From assembly GCF_964656455.1 (NCBI RefSeq), contig NC_135714.1, positions 60,785,850-60,849,849 of the forward strand: a DNA stretch of 64,000 nt, in the 5' to 3' direction. The stretch's first letter is position 1. Every line of letters starts with the position of its first letter. Of this stretch, positions 35,655 to 45,724 are shown piece after piece. The notes under the pieces were generated by a model. That model was not told the DNA's origin, did not search any database, and saw nothing but the letters and a program-made list of their open reading frames with translations. Made by a program: the position numbers and the translations under genes. The stretch comes from Halichoerus grypus (Eukaryota > Chordata > Mammalia > Carnivora > Phocidae).

Positions 35655-35833
35655 GTTACAGTGGTTCTCGTAAGAGTGGTCACTGACCAGGAACTCCAAT
35701 GAAACGCAAATTCTTTGGCCCGACTCCAGATACTGCTCTACCGTGTATCAGATATTCCGGGGTTTGGGCCTAGCAGCCGGTGGTTTAGCAAGCTTTCCAG
35801 GTGATTCTGATGCACCGTGAAGAACCACAACTT
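35655..35833 (+). repeat. hAT-Charlie non-autonomous element (MER5-class)
   Basis: It opens with acagtggttctcgtaagagt and closes with ccaggtgattctgatgcacc and gaagaaccacaac, the inverted ends of this class. The interior has aacgcaaattctttggccc. Confidence 0.75.
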
Positions 35834-35984
35834 TAAGGATTTCAGTAAATTCGCTCACTCCCTTGCTTACGGTTTCCAAGCCTAAAGTCTTATTAAACAG
35901 ACCAAGTACTCCCTCTCTATCTAGTTGATTTATTGACTTGCTGGATAAACTTGAAACACTTGACAATTAAAAACAAGGAATTTG

Positions 35985-36352
35985 CAGCCTTAGAAAGGAT
36001 GGAAATTCTGACACATGCTACCATGTGGATGAACCTAGAGGACTTTATGCTAAATGAAACAAGCTGCCACAAGAAGACGAATGCAGTCTGCTCCACTTAG
36101 GGAAGGTACCGAGTAGCCCAGTTCAGAGATCTGGAAAGGAGAATGGTGATTGCCAGGGCCTGGGGGGAGGCGTGTGAGCAGGCCCTGTCTGGTGGTTGTG
36201 GGGTTTCAGCTTAGTAAGACGAAAGGAGTCCTGAATGTGGATGGTGGGATGTACTTCATATCACTGAACTCCACACTTAAAAATGGTTAAGATGGTAAAT
36301 TTTATGTGTATTTTACCACAGTTAATTTTTTGAATTAAAGATAAAATTTTAA
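35985..36352 (+). mobile_element. L1M 3' fragment
   Basis: Marks: tctgacacatgctaccatgt, ggatgaacctagaggacttt, ggtgattgccagggcctggg and gttaagatggtaaattttat, with an A-rich end. Confidence 0.88.
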
Positions 36353-37385
36353 AAATACCACAACTAAAGCAAAAATTTAAGTTGTGAGTTAAAAATGGCC
36401 TCAGTTCTTAAGCCAACAGGTATTGATCTGAGGAAAGGTTGGGTGGTTAACTCAGCTGCCTGCCCGTGAACATCACCTTGGACCTTAGAGTTCAGATGGA
36501 AATTCTGAAATAGATGCTCCTAGGAAATTTGGGTATTTTACCAGATTTTAGTGCAGTTTCTGAGCTACATAAAATATAAGGAGAAGCTGGTCAAATAGAT
36601 CTGAGTCTAGAACTCAAACAGGGTAGTTGGTCTCCATGTGGCTATTGAGATAAAAAGTAATATATGCTTGGAATTTTTGCATATCTCAGGCTAAAAAGCC
36701 TTGGGCATAAATGAACTCCTAGTGGCCTATATCCTTCTACCTGCAAAGTACTGGCAAGCCATCAGCTTCTTCCCATCTGCCAGAGGGATGAGCCACCGGG
36801 AAGGGTCTGGCAATTCACTCTGTCTACTGGTTTGAATAGAAGGTCTTGTAGGTCCCTTTACTGTTCTCCTCTTCCAATCACCTGGCTTTGGGTGAGTAAG
36901 CCCGTCTTCCCTACAGGCAGTAACAAGGGCTTGGTATTGGCAGATGGTGGGGCTTTAGACACCTGTCCACCTCCCGAGAATATATGTTAGTTGCTCACCC
37001 AAATAAAATAATATTCTTTACTATAAACAATTCATGTTTTCTCAATCCTGTTAAAAGACGAATGAAAGCATCTTTAGAGAACTGCTCCTGTCTAAGTAAA
37101 AACAATGACTCTACTATGCAGAACACAGTTCCAACACAAGTTCCCTGCAAGTCCTTTACAATCCACCTGCCACCGGGAAGCCTCTCTTAGAAGGAATTCT
37201 GTAGCCACTGCTGTCCTAATCCTAATCCTAAAAATGCTGCACAAATTTCCTAAGAGAAAAATCTGTAAACGTCAAAATCTGCCTCCTGTCTCAGAACTAT
37301 ATTTGTGTGAGACAATGTTCTCATGAGTCCCAGGAAATTGGTTTAGGTAAATAAAGCTAGTAGGACGTATGCTAATGAAAGGTAG

Positions 37386-37522
37386 TTGATATATACACAT
37401 ACATACATATACGTGTGTGTGTGTATATCACATACATATAATGTGTATATATATTATATATATAATGTATATATATGTATATATAATGTGTATATATGTA
37501 CATATATATGTACACATATATC
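37386..37522 (+). repeat. Complex (TA)n/(TG)n microsatellite
   Basis: A 137-base run of tata, cata and gtgtgt words with several internal near-palindromes, for example around tatatattatatatata. It is AT-rich and likely length-variable. Confidence 0.9.
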
Positions 37523-37567
37523 CACATTTGCTTGCTGGTGCTTTGTTTTAAAAATGAAAGTACCTAT

Positions 37568-37674
37568 GGGGCGCCTGGCTGGCTCAGTTGGCAGAGCGTG
37601 GGACTCTTGATCTTAGGATCGTGAGTTCAAGCTCCATGTTGAGCATAGACATTATTTGAAAAAAAGAAAAAGAA
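37568..37674 (+). mobile_element. Short, tRNA-like carnivore SINE of an older type
   Basis: Only about 107 bases long, it has a full tRNA-type promoter: TGGCTCAGTTGG (A box region) and GTGAGTTCAAGCTCC (B box region), then a tail of AAAAG units. It lacks the CT-rich second part of the other copies. The flanks repeat aaagtacctaY (37557-37567 and 37675-37685). Confidence 0.88.
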
Positions 37675-37813
37675 AAAGTACCTACATAATAAACGTCAGC
37701 TTTCAATACCTTACCACCACTACCAATCCTTACAATATGAAGTATGAATTCCTAGTGAGAGTATAAACTGATTAAGGTTCGTTATGCTCCTGGTTAAGAA
37801 TTGGAGTTTATCT

Positions 37814-38017
37814 GGGGCGCCTGGGTGGCTCAGCGGTTAAGCGTCTGCCTTCGGCTCAGGTCGTGATCTCAGGGTCCTGGGATCGAGCCCCGCATCAGGC
37901 TCCCTGCTCGGTGGAAAGCCTGCTTCTCCCTCTCCCACTCCCCCTGCTTGTGTTCCCTCTCCCGCTGTGTCTCTGTCTGTCAAATAAATAAATAAAATCT
38001 TTAAAAAAAAAAAAAAA
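37814..38017 (+). mobile_element. Young, near-consensus carnivore SINE (SINEC)
   Basis: The copy runs from ggggcgcctgggtggctcag through the CT-rich part to caaataaataaataaaatct and an uninterrupted A tract. A perfect 17-base target-site duplication (aagaattggagtttatc) lies at 37796-37812 and 38018-38034, and the insertion site reads TT/AAGA, as expected for L1 endonuclease. Confidence 0.97.
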
Positions 38018-38084
38018 AAGAATTGGAGTTTATCAGTCTTCTGGAAGAGTTAAGAAAACACACCATTTCCTAATTTTAAGGGAG

Positions 38085-38320
38085 GTTGTACAATCCAGTG
38101 GAAAAATGCCTGGGCTTTGTAATAGCCCTGCCTTTGAATCTACACTTTTCATGTCTTGGCCCTGAATCTAGCTGCATAACCTACTACAGTCTGGTTTTCT
38201 TTAGTTGTACAGTTGGTATGCATTTTATCTCAATTGTATCCCAAAGGATTTTTGTATTCTTAAATGAGACACTCTATACAGAGTGACAAGTACATGCCTG
38301 GCATATGGTATCCATATATA
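38085..38320 (+). repeat. MIR SINE
   Basis: Marks: ggaaaaatgcctgggctttg, gctgcataacctactacagt and agtacatgcctggcatatgg. Confidence 0.7.
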
Positions 38321-39159
38321 GGATACCATAGGAAACACTAGGTATTGGAAATAATAGATATGTGGAAGTAGCAAGCGTCAGAACTTAAAGAAGCACTTGG
38401 CTAAGTTTGTAGGCTCCATGTTATTGTTGGATTTACCATGATCCTTTTTGGTTGTACCTTTATTTATTTAAACCCAGTTTTATTTTTTCAGACCTGAAGC
38501 AACTAAATCTATTATCAATTTCTCACGGTTAAGATTTGAACAAAGCAACAACGGCAAAACTAATTGATGATGGAGGTCAAAAGTGGGGGGTGGGGAGTCT
38601 GGAATAGGCTGGAAAAGTCTGGAAGGAACCTTCTGCAGATGCTGGAAATATTCAGTATCATTTTTACCATTTACATAAGATCAGTGCACTTTACACACTT
38701 TGTATACACTACACACCTTAATACAAATTTTAAAAAGGATTTGAAGTAGGTGTACATAAGGGTCAGAAGGTCTACACATACCAAATCCACTATGAAAGCC
38801 AGTCAAATTTATTTTTAAAATGCAACTCAGGAATTTAATAAAGTTCTTTGGCAGAATTTGAAAACTACCTCTTGGCCTGCAAACACTTGTTTAATCTATG
38901 TTCAAAATCTGAATGTTTTACATAAGAATCTGGCTTTCTGTCTTCTGGAATAACATTTGATTTGGCAGCAGAGGCTTGGAGCTATGTGTGAGGTAGGGTG
39001 AGGTGAGGTGGGGCCCCCAGCTTCCTATGATCCTACACCTGCCACTTTGCTCATTTACTCTGTCTGCTTGGCCCGGTGCGCATTGGAGTTTGCCAGTCTG
39101 GTAGCCCAAACACAGGTTGGCTAGTTATCTTTTTTCATCTCCAGCCGATTGTCCAAACT

Positions 39160-39302
39160 GAGTCTCTTCCAAGAGAGTGATGGTTGTCACTTTCTAGTAC
39201 TCAATGAAGGCAGGGAATTACCATGTCTTGCGCTCTCTGACCTCCCCAGCGCCCACCATAGCAAGCACGCATGAAATGTTTGCCAAGTGAGTGAAAACCC
39301 CT
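39160..39302 (+). repeat. L2 3' tip
   Basis: Marks: actcaatgaaggcagggaat, taccatgtcttgcgctctct, acctccccagcgcccaccat and aatgtttgccaagtgagtga. Confidence 0.75.
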
Positions 39303-39714
39303 ACCTAATGTGCTGACTGCCCACTCCTGTATGTCTCCCGTCACGTTTCTTTACAAGGCATGTGGGTTCACTACCCCCACTGTGATCCAAACTGCCTTTT
39401 TCTACTATAGCACAAGATGGCGGTCAGGGAAAGCGAAAGGAAGAATGTTCTCCCCACTGTCTGTTTAAATTATGATTTGAAGCCGGTTTTATTATACCAA
39501 ATTATCATCAGGCTAATTGCTTGACAGCCTCTCTCGTTACTGCCGGCTGGCGCCATTGAACTGATCTACTCTGCTGATATCTGGCTGGCGGTGGCATGGC
39601 ACACTGTCCCTAAGGAGAAATCTGCTAGCTGGAAAAATACCCCAAACTCCTAAACACTGTACATGCCAAACACATCCCCTTTCTGAGTCATAACAAATCT
39701 AACATATACAGGAG

Positions 39715-39950
39715 TGTATAAGAGCATATACTGTGAAATCAGGCTGCCTGGGTTCAAATCCCGTTCCCACCACTTGTTAGTTTTGTGACCTTGGGCAAAT
39801 TTTTCATCTTTCTGTGCCTGAGACACTTTAGCTCTAAAGTAGGTATTATAGGACTTTTCTAGTAGGGTTGTTGGAAGAGTTGAAACAAAATACATGAAGC
39901 ACTTAGTATCCTTCCCCATACATAGTAAGCACCCTGCTGATAACCTGGGT
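39715..39950 (+). repeat. MIR SINE, well kept
   Basis: Marks: tcaggctgcctgggttcaaa, ttttgtgaccttgggcaaat, ctttctgtgcctgagacact and tacatagtaagcaccctgct. Confidence 0.93.
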
Positions 39951-41024
39951 CCATATGTAAGTATATATATGGAACTGATATTTGCTCTTACCTTTATACC
40001 TTATTCATTTTTTGTATTAGCTGTGCAATTTTCCTAGAGATTGAAAGGACTCATCAGTAGTGCTCTAATTTGTGTTCTGCAATGCTCTTTCTCCTGAGTT
40101 TCCTTTTCATCTCCAAGGGTAAAGTGAACCCAAATGTAATTTCTCTGTTATTCTTAGCACTAAATGGTAACTTGGGGTTCCCCCTCTGGGACGTCAGGAC
40201 TCTGAAGGCATGACTGAGCTCAAGGCCGTGGTTTGCTACCTTCGGCCAGTTACATTCTTGTGAAGAAATACCTAGGCTGCCCCAGAAAATCAGGGAATGT
40301 GAAGAGAGAAAAAAGAAGAGGAGTGTTCCTTTGGCTTGTTAGTCTCTGAGGTCAAAGGTAGGACAATAGAATCATAATTTAAACTGGAAGGTGACTCTCC
40401 TGAATAACACCAGCAGTGAAAAAAATATGCCTTCTGATTTCTGGTTTATGTCCTACAATTATAATACAGGAAAGATATTGTATATTAATACTTTGGACTT
40501 AATCGACATCTTTTATGACTCTAGGAGGCCTATAGACGTTATCTCATCAACCTCAATGTTGATGTGTGGTCAGATTGGGATAAAAAAAAGTTTACCTGAG
40601 TACAAAGTGAGCGTGGCTCAGTTGCTGTGTATATAATTTCCTTAGAGTGTCCTCAAGGATCAGACTCCTTCAGACACACTTGGAGTTCTCCAGCGAATAC
40701 AATTTCCCATGAAATTAAAGAAAAATGGGCTAGAAAAGAGAAACTGAGCTTATTAAGTTTCTTTTTAGGCTCACTGCCCAGTTTTCTTTCAGCCTGGAAC
40801 TTCTATGTGGGAATTTACAGAGTTGGGCTAAACTAATTCTGAACTCCACAGAAGTTTATTTACTTTTTTTGCCTTACACGTCATCATCACCTTTGTCGTT
40901 GTCACTATCCTAGTGTGACCTATTGCCTCTTCCTTCTAAGGAGACAGTGTGATTTCTGGAAGTGAAATGTGCAGGGTACCAGTTCTATCTGAATTATTTC
41001 TGTGATTTTATCCAGTTTAATTTA

Positions 41025-41230
41025 TTTATTTAGCATCTAATATACAGTCAGTCATTGCTCTGGATGATTAGGAGTCAGCCATGATTAAAACAAACATCTC
41101 TGTCCTCACTGAGCTGACATTCTTGTGAGCAGAGTAAATGAACAGCACACACAATACAGATGTAAATTATACAGTATGTTAGGAGGTGGTGAGTGCTCTA
41201 TGAAAAGAAAGCAGCCCAGAGGCCAAGAGG
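41025..41230 (-). repeat. L2 3' end, antisense
   Basis: Inverse marks: tgctctggatgattaggagt, tcctcactgagctgacattc, ttgtgagcagagtaaatgaa and gtgagtgctctatgaaaaga. Confidence 0.75.
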
Positions 41231-41324
41231 TTGTTTCTGTCTCCTCCATTCATAAAATTCCTTCAATTCCTCCTGGGAGTGTTGAGGACAAACTTTTAAT
41301 TTTTAAAAACATACTCAGTGTAGT

Positions 41325-41432
41325 GTAATGGATAGAGAAGTTGAATCACTATGGTCCACCTGAAACTAACGTAACATTGTGTGCCAACTCTACCCCAATT
41401 AAAAATTAAAAACAAAATAATATAAAAATAAA
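41325..41432 (+). mobile_element. L1 3' end fragment
   Basis: Marks: gttgaatcactatggtccac, ctgaaactaacgtaacattg, ccccaattaaaaatt and an A-rich tail. Similar words (catactcagtgta and catactctgtaaa) flank it and may be the target-site duplication. Confidence 0.75.
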
Positions 41433-41984
41433 AGCATACTCTGTAAAAGTACTTTGAGCTTCTGGAGCATATCAGAAAAATATAAGACCTGGCACATGAG
41501 TGCCCTACAGGCGACCAAATCTACCTTACCCAGTGGAGGAGTCTCCCTTACGGTGCTGGAGAACATGTAACTATGATGTGTGGCCACAAAGAAATTAGAA
41601 ATAAGTAAGGAAACCACATTTTCTTCATTTTGTTGTGAGGCTTTCTCTCCACAGACCCCCATCTCTAACCACAAACAAGCACCCTACAGGGACATGTGCA
41701 AATCATTAAGGAAAAATACCAGTGGAAATCTGGTGTTCTGAAATCAAGGCTCTCTATCTTGGTCTGCAGTTTATCAAGAGTAACATAAAACTCTCCTGAC
41801 TGTGGGTTTGTTTTTAAAAAGGTAATCTGAAGAAAACAGGATGTCCCTGAGTCGATGAGCTACTAGCTTTTGGAGAAAAGGAAAAATAAATACCCCATAT
41901 TTCTTTAAAATCTCATCTAGTATTCTTTTTCTCTCTTTATCACAGACATTAGTACTGGGAAGACACTCAATGATGTTCTGGATT

Positions 41985-42110
41985 AGAGTGAGGACTAGAG
42001 CCCAGAGACAATAAGCGACTTGTTCAAGGTCACTTAGCAGGTCAGTGGCAGAACCAGAAGGGCAAGCCCAACCCCCACCTTCTGGGTTCCATAGCACTGC
42101 TTCTAGATTA
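41985..42110 (-). repeat. MIR SINE, partial
   Basis: Inverse marks: cgacttgttcaaggtcactt, agcaggtcagtggcagaacc and ggttccatagcactgcttc. Confidence 0.75.
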
Positions 42111-42265
42111 GATCTTCAATGTGTCTTCAAACACGAATTGCATAACCCTCTACAGCTAATTGCCAAAGAAGCCAGGTAGGAAATAAATGAGAAGTCTAAG
42201 ATGTTTGTGAAAGCGTTCCAGATTCTCCATAGAAATCTGAAGTAGAGCAAGCAGGAAATAGAAGA

Positions 42266-42326
42266 TGGGGCTGAGGGCAGGCCTTACTGGGGGGGGGTCG
42301 GTGGGGGGGCAGCAGGTGTGGGTGGT
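42266..42326 (+). repeat. G-rich tract, possible G-quadruplex
   Basis: Several G runs occur in about 60 bases, including a nine-base run across 42289-42297 and a seven-base run at 42303-42309, with short loops. Confidence 0.65.
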
Positions 42327-42544
42327 CTCTCTTCTAACTGAAGGGGAGCTTCAGTGTGAAAGTCTCCCTATGCACCAAAGTAACTTGCATTGACTGTGAC
42401 GGGCATCACTTCCAGACTTGAGGACCCCAGACTTCACTGTCCTTCTGCCCATGAGTGGCTGCAGGCCCATGACAATGGGTGATGGGGACACACCGTGTGC
42501 TGTCTCCCTTCACGTCCTGGTGCAGGTGGGAGAGTGATCATCAT

Positions 42545-42755
42545 GCCCATGCCTTTACTATTAGGTAACATTGGAGCTCCTCCCGAGGGCTGGGCACCGT
42601 GCTAAGTGCTTTACTTACATTATCGTGTTTGGTCCTCACATCAGATTCTATCATCAGTCCCATTTCTGAGGAGAGAAAACTGAGACTTGGAGAAGTTCAG
42701 TAATTGGCCCCGGGTCACAAAGCTAGCAAATGCCAAAATCAGAATTCAAATTCTC
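42545..42755 (-). repeat. MIR SINE (left arm of an inverted pair)
   Basis: Inverse marks: ctgggcaccgtgctaagtgc, tttacttacattatcgtgtt, gaaaactgagacttggagaa and gggtcacaaagctagcaaat. Confidence 0.92.
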
Positions 42756-42777
42756 CTTCGCGGAGGGTGGCGGTTCA

Positions 42778-42990
42778 GGGTGGTGTTTCCAAGCACAGGC
42801 TCTGGAGTCATGTTGCCACAGTGTGAATCCCAGCTCCCCTGCCTGCTAGCTGGGAATTGTTCAACATGTTACTCAACCTCCCCAAGCCCCCGTTATGTCA
42901 CCTGTGAAGTTGTAACAATAATTATAGTATTTATAGAATTGTGTGGTGATGATTAGAGAATGCAACATAGTAACTATTGACATGTGGTTA
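42778..42990 (+). repeat. MIR SINE (right arm of an inverted pair)
   Basis: Marks: aagcacaggctctggagtca, tgaatcccagctcccctgcc, catgttactcaacctcccca and gtgatgattagagaatgca. Confidence 0.88.
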
Positions 42991-43127
42991 ATTACCAGTT
43001 GTGTAGTATTTAGCTGTAGTTCAACTACAGGTTAAATCACATAAAGTTGCTATTGCAGTAGACCAAAAATGGTAAAATACTGACAATTTAACTTGATTAA
43101 GTCTATTAAAAATTTTTTTAAAAAAAT

Positions 43128-43336
43128 GGGGCCGCCTGGGTGGCTTAGTCACTAAGCGTCTGCCTTCGGCTCAGGTCATGATCCCAGGGTCCTGGAATGG
43201 AGTCCCGCATCGGGCTCCCTGCTCAGCAGGGAGTCTGCTTCTCCCTCCCCCACTCCCTCTGCTTGTGTTCCCTCTCTCGCTGTGTCTCTCTCTGTCAAAT
43301 AAATAAATAAAAATCTTAAAAAACAAAAAACAAAAT
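43128..43336 (+). mobile_element. Carnivore SINE (SINEC)
   Basis: It starts ggggccgcctgggtggctta (the A box is slightly damaged), continues tctgccttcggctcaggtca, and ends caaataaataaataaaaatc plus an A-rich tail. Confidence 0.95.
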
Positions 43337-43339
43337 AAT

Positions 43340-45060
43340 GGTTCAACCTAATACTACATAGGTACCCATTCTTTATAAAACATAACAGCGGTTCCCTTAT
43401 TCATCTTTGTGATTTGTAATTTGTAAAAGGGCAGGTGATTAAGTGCTTCAATATAATTTTTTCCTTGCCTTGCCTGCTTGTTTTAGCTTCTCTAAAGAAT
43501 CACATGGAGAAATCTTCTCTTCTAATGTAACAAAGCAGCCATGAGGACCTTACACAATATACACAGTTCCCAGAGCCACTAACCTGTTGAGGATGTTGCC
43601 ACAGGGAACTTGGAGGAGAGTGGGTTTGAAGTGAGTTTAGATTGCATAGAGCAGGACTAGGAGGAAAAGACTGATGAAATGATGAAATGAAGAGGGAGGA
43701 GACTTCTGGCTCCTTTAAGCCACTGTGAGTGTTCTGCTGTTTGAGGGAATGCCATTCCCATACTAGATGGATGATGGTGATAAACAGATGTCAAGAGTAA
43801 TCATTCGTCATTCTGCCCCGTGGAGGCGAGCTCCTGATCGGCGGCAGGAGGTTGTTAAATTTGACACATTCAAAATGAATTCTGTGGCCTGGCCGCTCTT
43901 GACCTCTGGCTTGGTGGGGGTAGTCCATGATGGAAGGACTTGCAACTCAATTGTTTTGGGGAGGTTGCAGGGTGGGGGAGGAAAACAAAACTGGGATAAG
44001 AATTTTGCCTTCTTAAAAGGAAAGCCAGCTACTGGTGCAAGATCCAGTGGGATATTTCTCATCTGCAAGATGATTTTTCTGCCCCAACCTGACCGCTGTT
44101 CCCATCCTGCACTTGCCTCAATCCTATTTCCTTAGAATTCACATTATAGAAATATAAATAGCTCTGGAATTCAAGTGGAACATTCTGGAGAGACAGTCTT
44201 TCTTGTTAATAGGAACTGCCTTTAAAAAAAATCAGTCTCACCTTTGAAATGTAACCACATTTTCAAGGATTCTGTAGATTTTCTTGGTCTCTGGAATGAG
44301 ATCACTACTGTGTGTAGAGTATACGCTCCCTGTGATTTCAGACTTCTGCTGTATGTATATTGCGTACATGTGAGCGTGTGCCTGGGGACGTGTTCCCTTT
44401 CCTTCTTCTTTCTTTCCACATCTAATATTCCTCTAAAAGTGTTCTTAAGATTTTTTAGCAAGGTTGACAGATTAGCCTTGGATCCTATCATTTGTTTTTT
44501 CCCACCACCGGCAGCTGCAAACTAATGAAAATGCATTTACATACCCACGCACTCAGACACACTTGGAGACTGTTTTTTTTTTTCCCCTGTGTGCACTATT
44601 CCTTTTCTCTCTCTTTGTGTCTATGGTTACTGTTAAGCTGACCTGTACAGTCTGGGGCGAATACCACAACTTGAATCAAGCACTACTTCTCCATACAGCT
44701 GCAGAGCATTGCAGTTTCAGAGGCTCAGATGATAGATTTCAGCAAAATTCCTTTAGCTGGTTGGAGTTTAGGAAACCTGTTAAGATTCCATCCACAAAGG
44801 TGAGCTGCATGGCACTCGACTGGGCTGAATTTTTGAAAATGCAGTGCTCAAATGTTGTTGTTTTGTTTTTTCTTTTTTACAAGCCCTATGTTTATAAATT
44901 TTTTTGTCTGAGGTGATTTTCTACGATATTGAATTTTATTGTTGGAAACAAGGACTGTCCAAAGGTTTTTCTTCTTCTTTGATTCTCCCTTGCCTTCTCC
45001 CAGTTTCTGTGAGAAGCTGTTGCTTGCAAAAACCATAACTAATTAAAAATCGAACTTATC
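43340..45060. other. SHROOM3: Intron sequence, no recognised repeat
   Basis: No repeat family is clear. A 122-codon open frame at 43767-44135 matches nothing known and has an overlapping open frame on the other strand. No exon is supported. Confidence 0.45.
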
Positions 45061-45300
45061 CAGCTGCAGAGAAGCCCGAGTGGAGGATGGCAGGGGGTGG
45101 GAGGAAGCGCCAACACCGGCTGGGGGCACTGGCTGGTGAAAGCTGCCAAAGCCGTTCATTCTTCCCTACCTTCACTTTGTCGTCTGCGTGCCTGGTGCCG
45201 TGTATGAGTCAAAGGACCTAGAGGGACACTCTCTGGGGAAGGGCAGGGGATGGCTTACCCGTTACCACCAGCTCCCCTTACACTGGCCTGACAAACAGCT

Positions 45301-45719
45301 TCTCGGGGGTGCAGGGCGGGAGTGCACGCGGGATCTGGCTGCGGTGGAAACCGGTTCTCAGGTTCTGGTCGCGTGTACTTCCCGGTACGTCGGGGGGCCT
45401 GCTGCTGTCAGGCAGGCCGGCCGGCGATTGGTTGAGAGGAGGGCAGTAATCCGAACTGCCTTTTGTACTCGCCCGATCAGGGCAGCCGTTTGATTGCAGG
45501 TTCCGGCAGAGGTGCCTTGGTAGGGTCAGACACCTGTGTCTCAGCTCGCGCCTCCTGGGGCTGGTGCCCGGGGATTCTTTCCGGGCGAGAATCGCACCTC
45601 TGTCCCACCTCCCTGGAGTCCCTGAGCCCCCCTGGCGAACGGCGAGGCCCCGTGTCGCGCTGGACAGAGCTCTTCAGATAACTGAGGACAATGGAAATGC
45701 CGGCGTAGACTTCCTTAAG
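45301..45719. promoter_or_regulatory. Intragenic CpG island, candidate internal promoter
   Basis: By hand count 45301-45660 holds about 31 CpG in 360 bases, with high GC, an observed/expected ratio near 0.9 by rough estimate. The surrounding intron is strongly CpG-depleted. A GGGCGGG Sp1 box lies at 45314-45320. An inverted CCAAT box in a full NF-Y context (aaccaatcgc on the - strand) lies at 45427-45431. No TATA box is seen. This arrangement is typical of a TATA-less CpG-island promoter, and the density implies the stretch is kept unmethylated in the germ line. Direction is not fixed by the motifs; the splice donor at its right edge favours the + strand, the sense of SHROOM3. SHROOM3 is known in mouse to have a short isoform without the PDZ domain, so a promoter downstream of the PDZ exon would make sense. 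Confidence 0.65.
45500..45719 (+). other. Candidate alternative, mostly non-coding first exon of SHROOM3
   Basis: The CpG island ends in CTTAAG|GTAAGT, a perfect extended donor at 45720. The left edge (transcription start) is a guess, placed about 70 bases after the NF-Y site. The only ATG in a strong context (ACA-ATG-G, 45691) opens a five-codon frame, MEMPA, that stops at 45708 inside the exon. The exon would therefore be 5' UTR with a very short upstream ORF, and translation of the message would begin in a later exon. No protein match was found in any frame. Inference only; it could also be the start of a noncoding transcript. Confidence 0.45.
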
Positions 45720-45724
45720 GTAAG

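Noticed and set aside
37568..37674. Possible tRNA gene because of A- and B-box-like words
   Set aside because: No full cloverleaf; the A-rich tail and target-site duplications show a SINE.
43767..44135. 122-codon open frame, + strand
   Set aside because: No known domain and no flanking splice pair with matching phase; an antisense open frame overlaps it.
45188..45493. 101-codon open frame in the CpG island
   Set aside because: CpG islands lack stop codons by composition; no homology recognised and the frame does not run to the splice donor.
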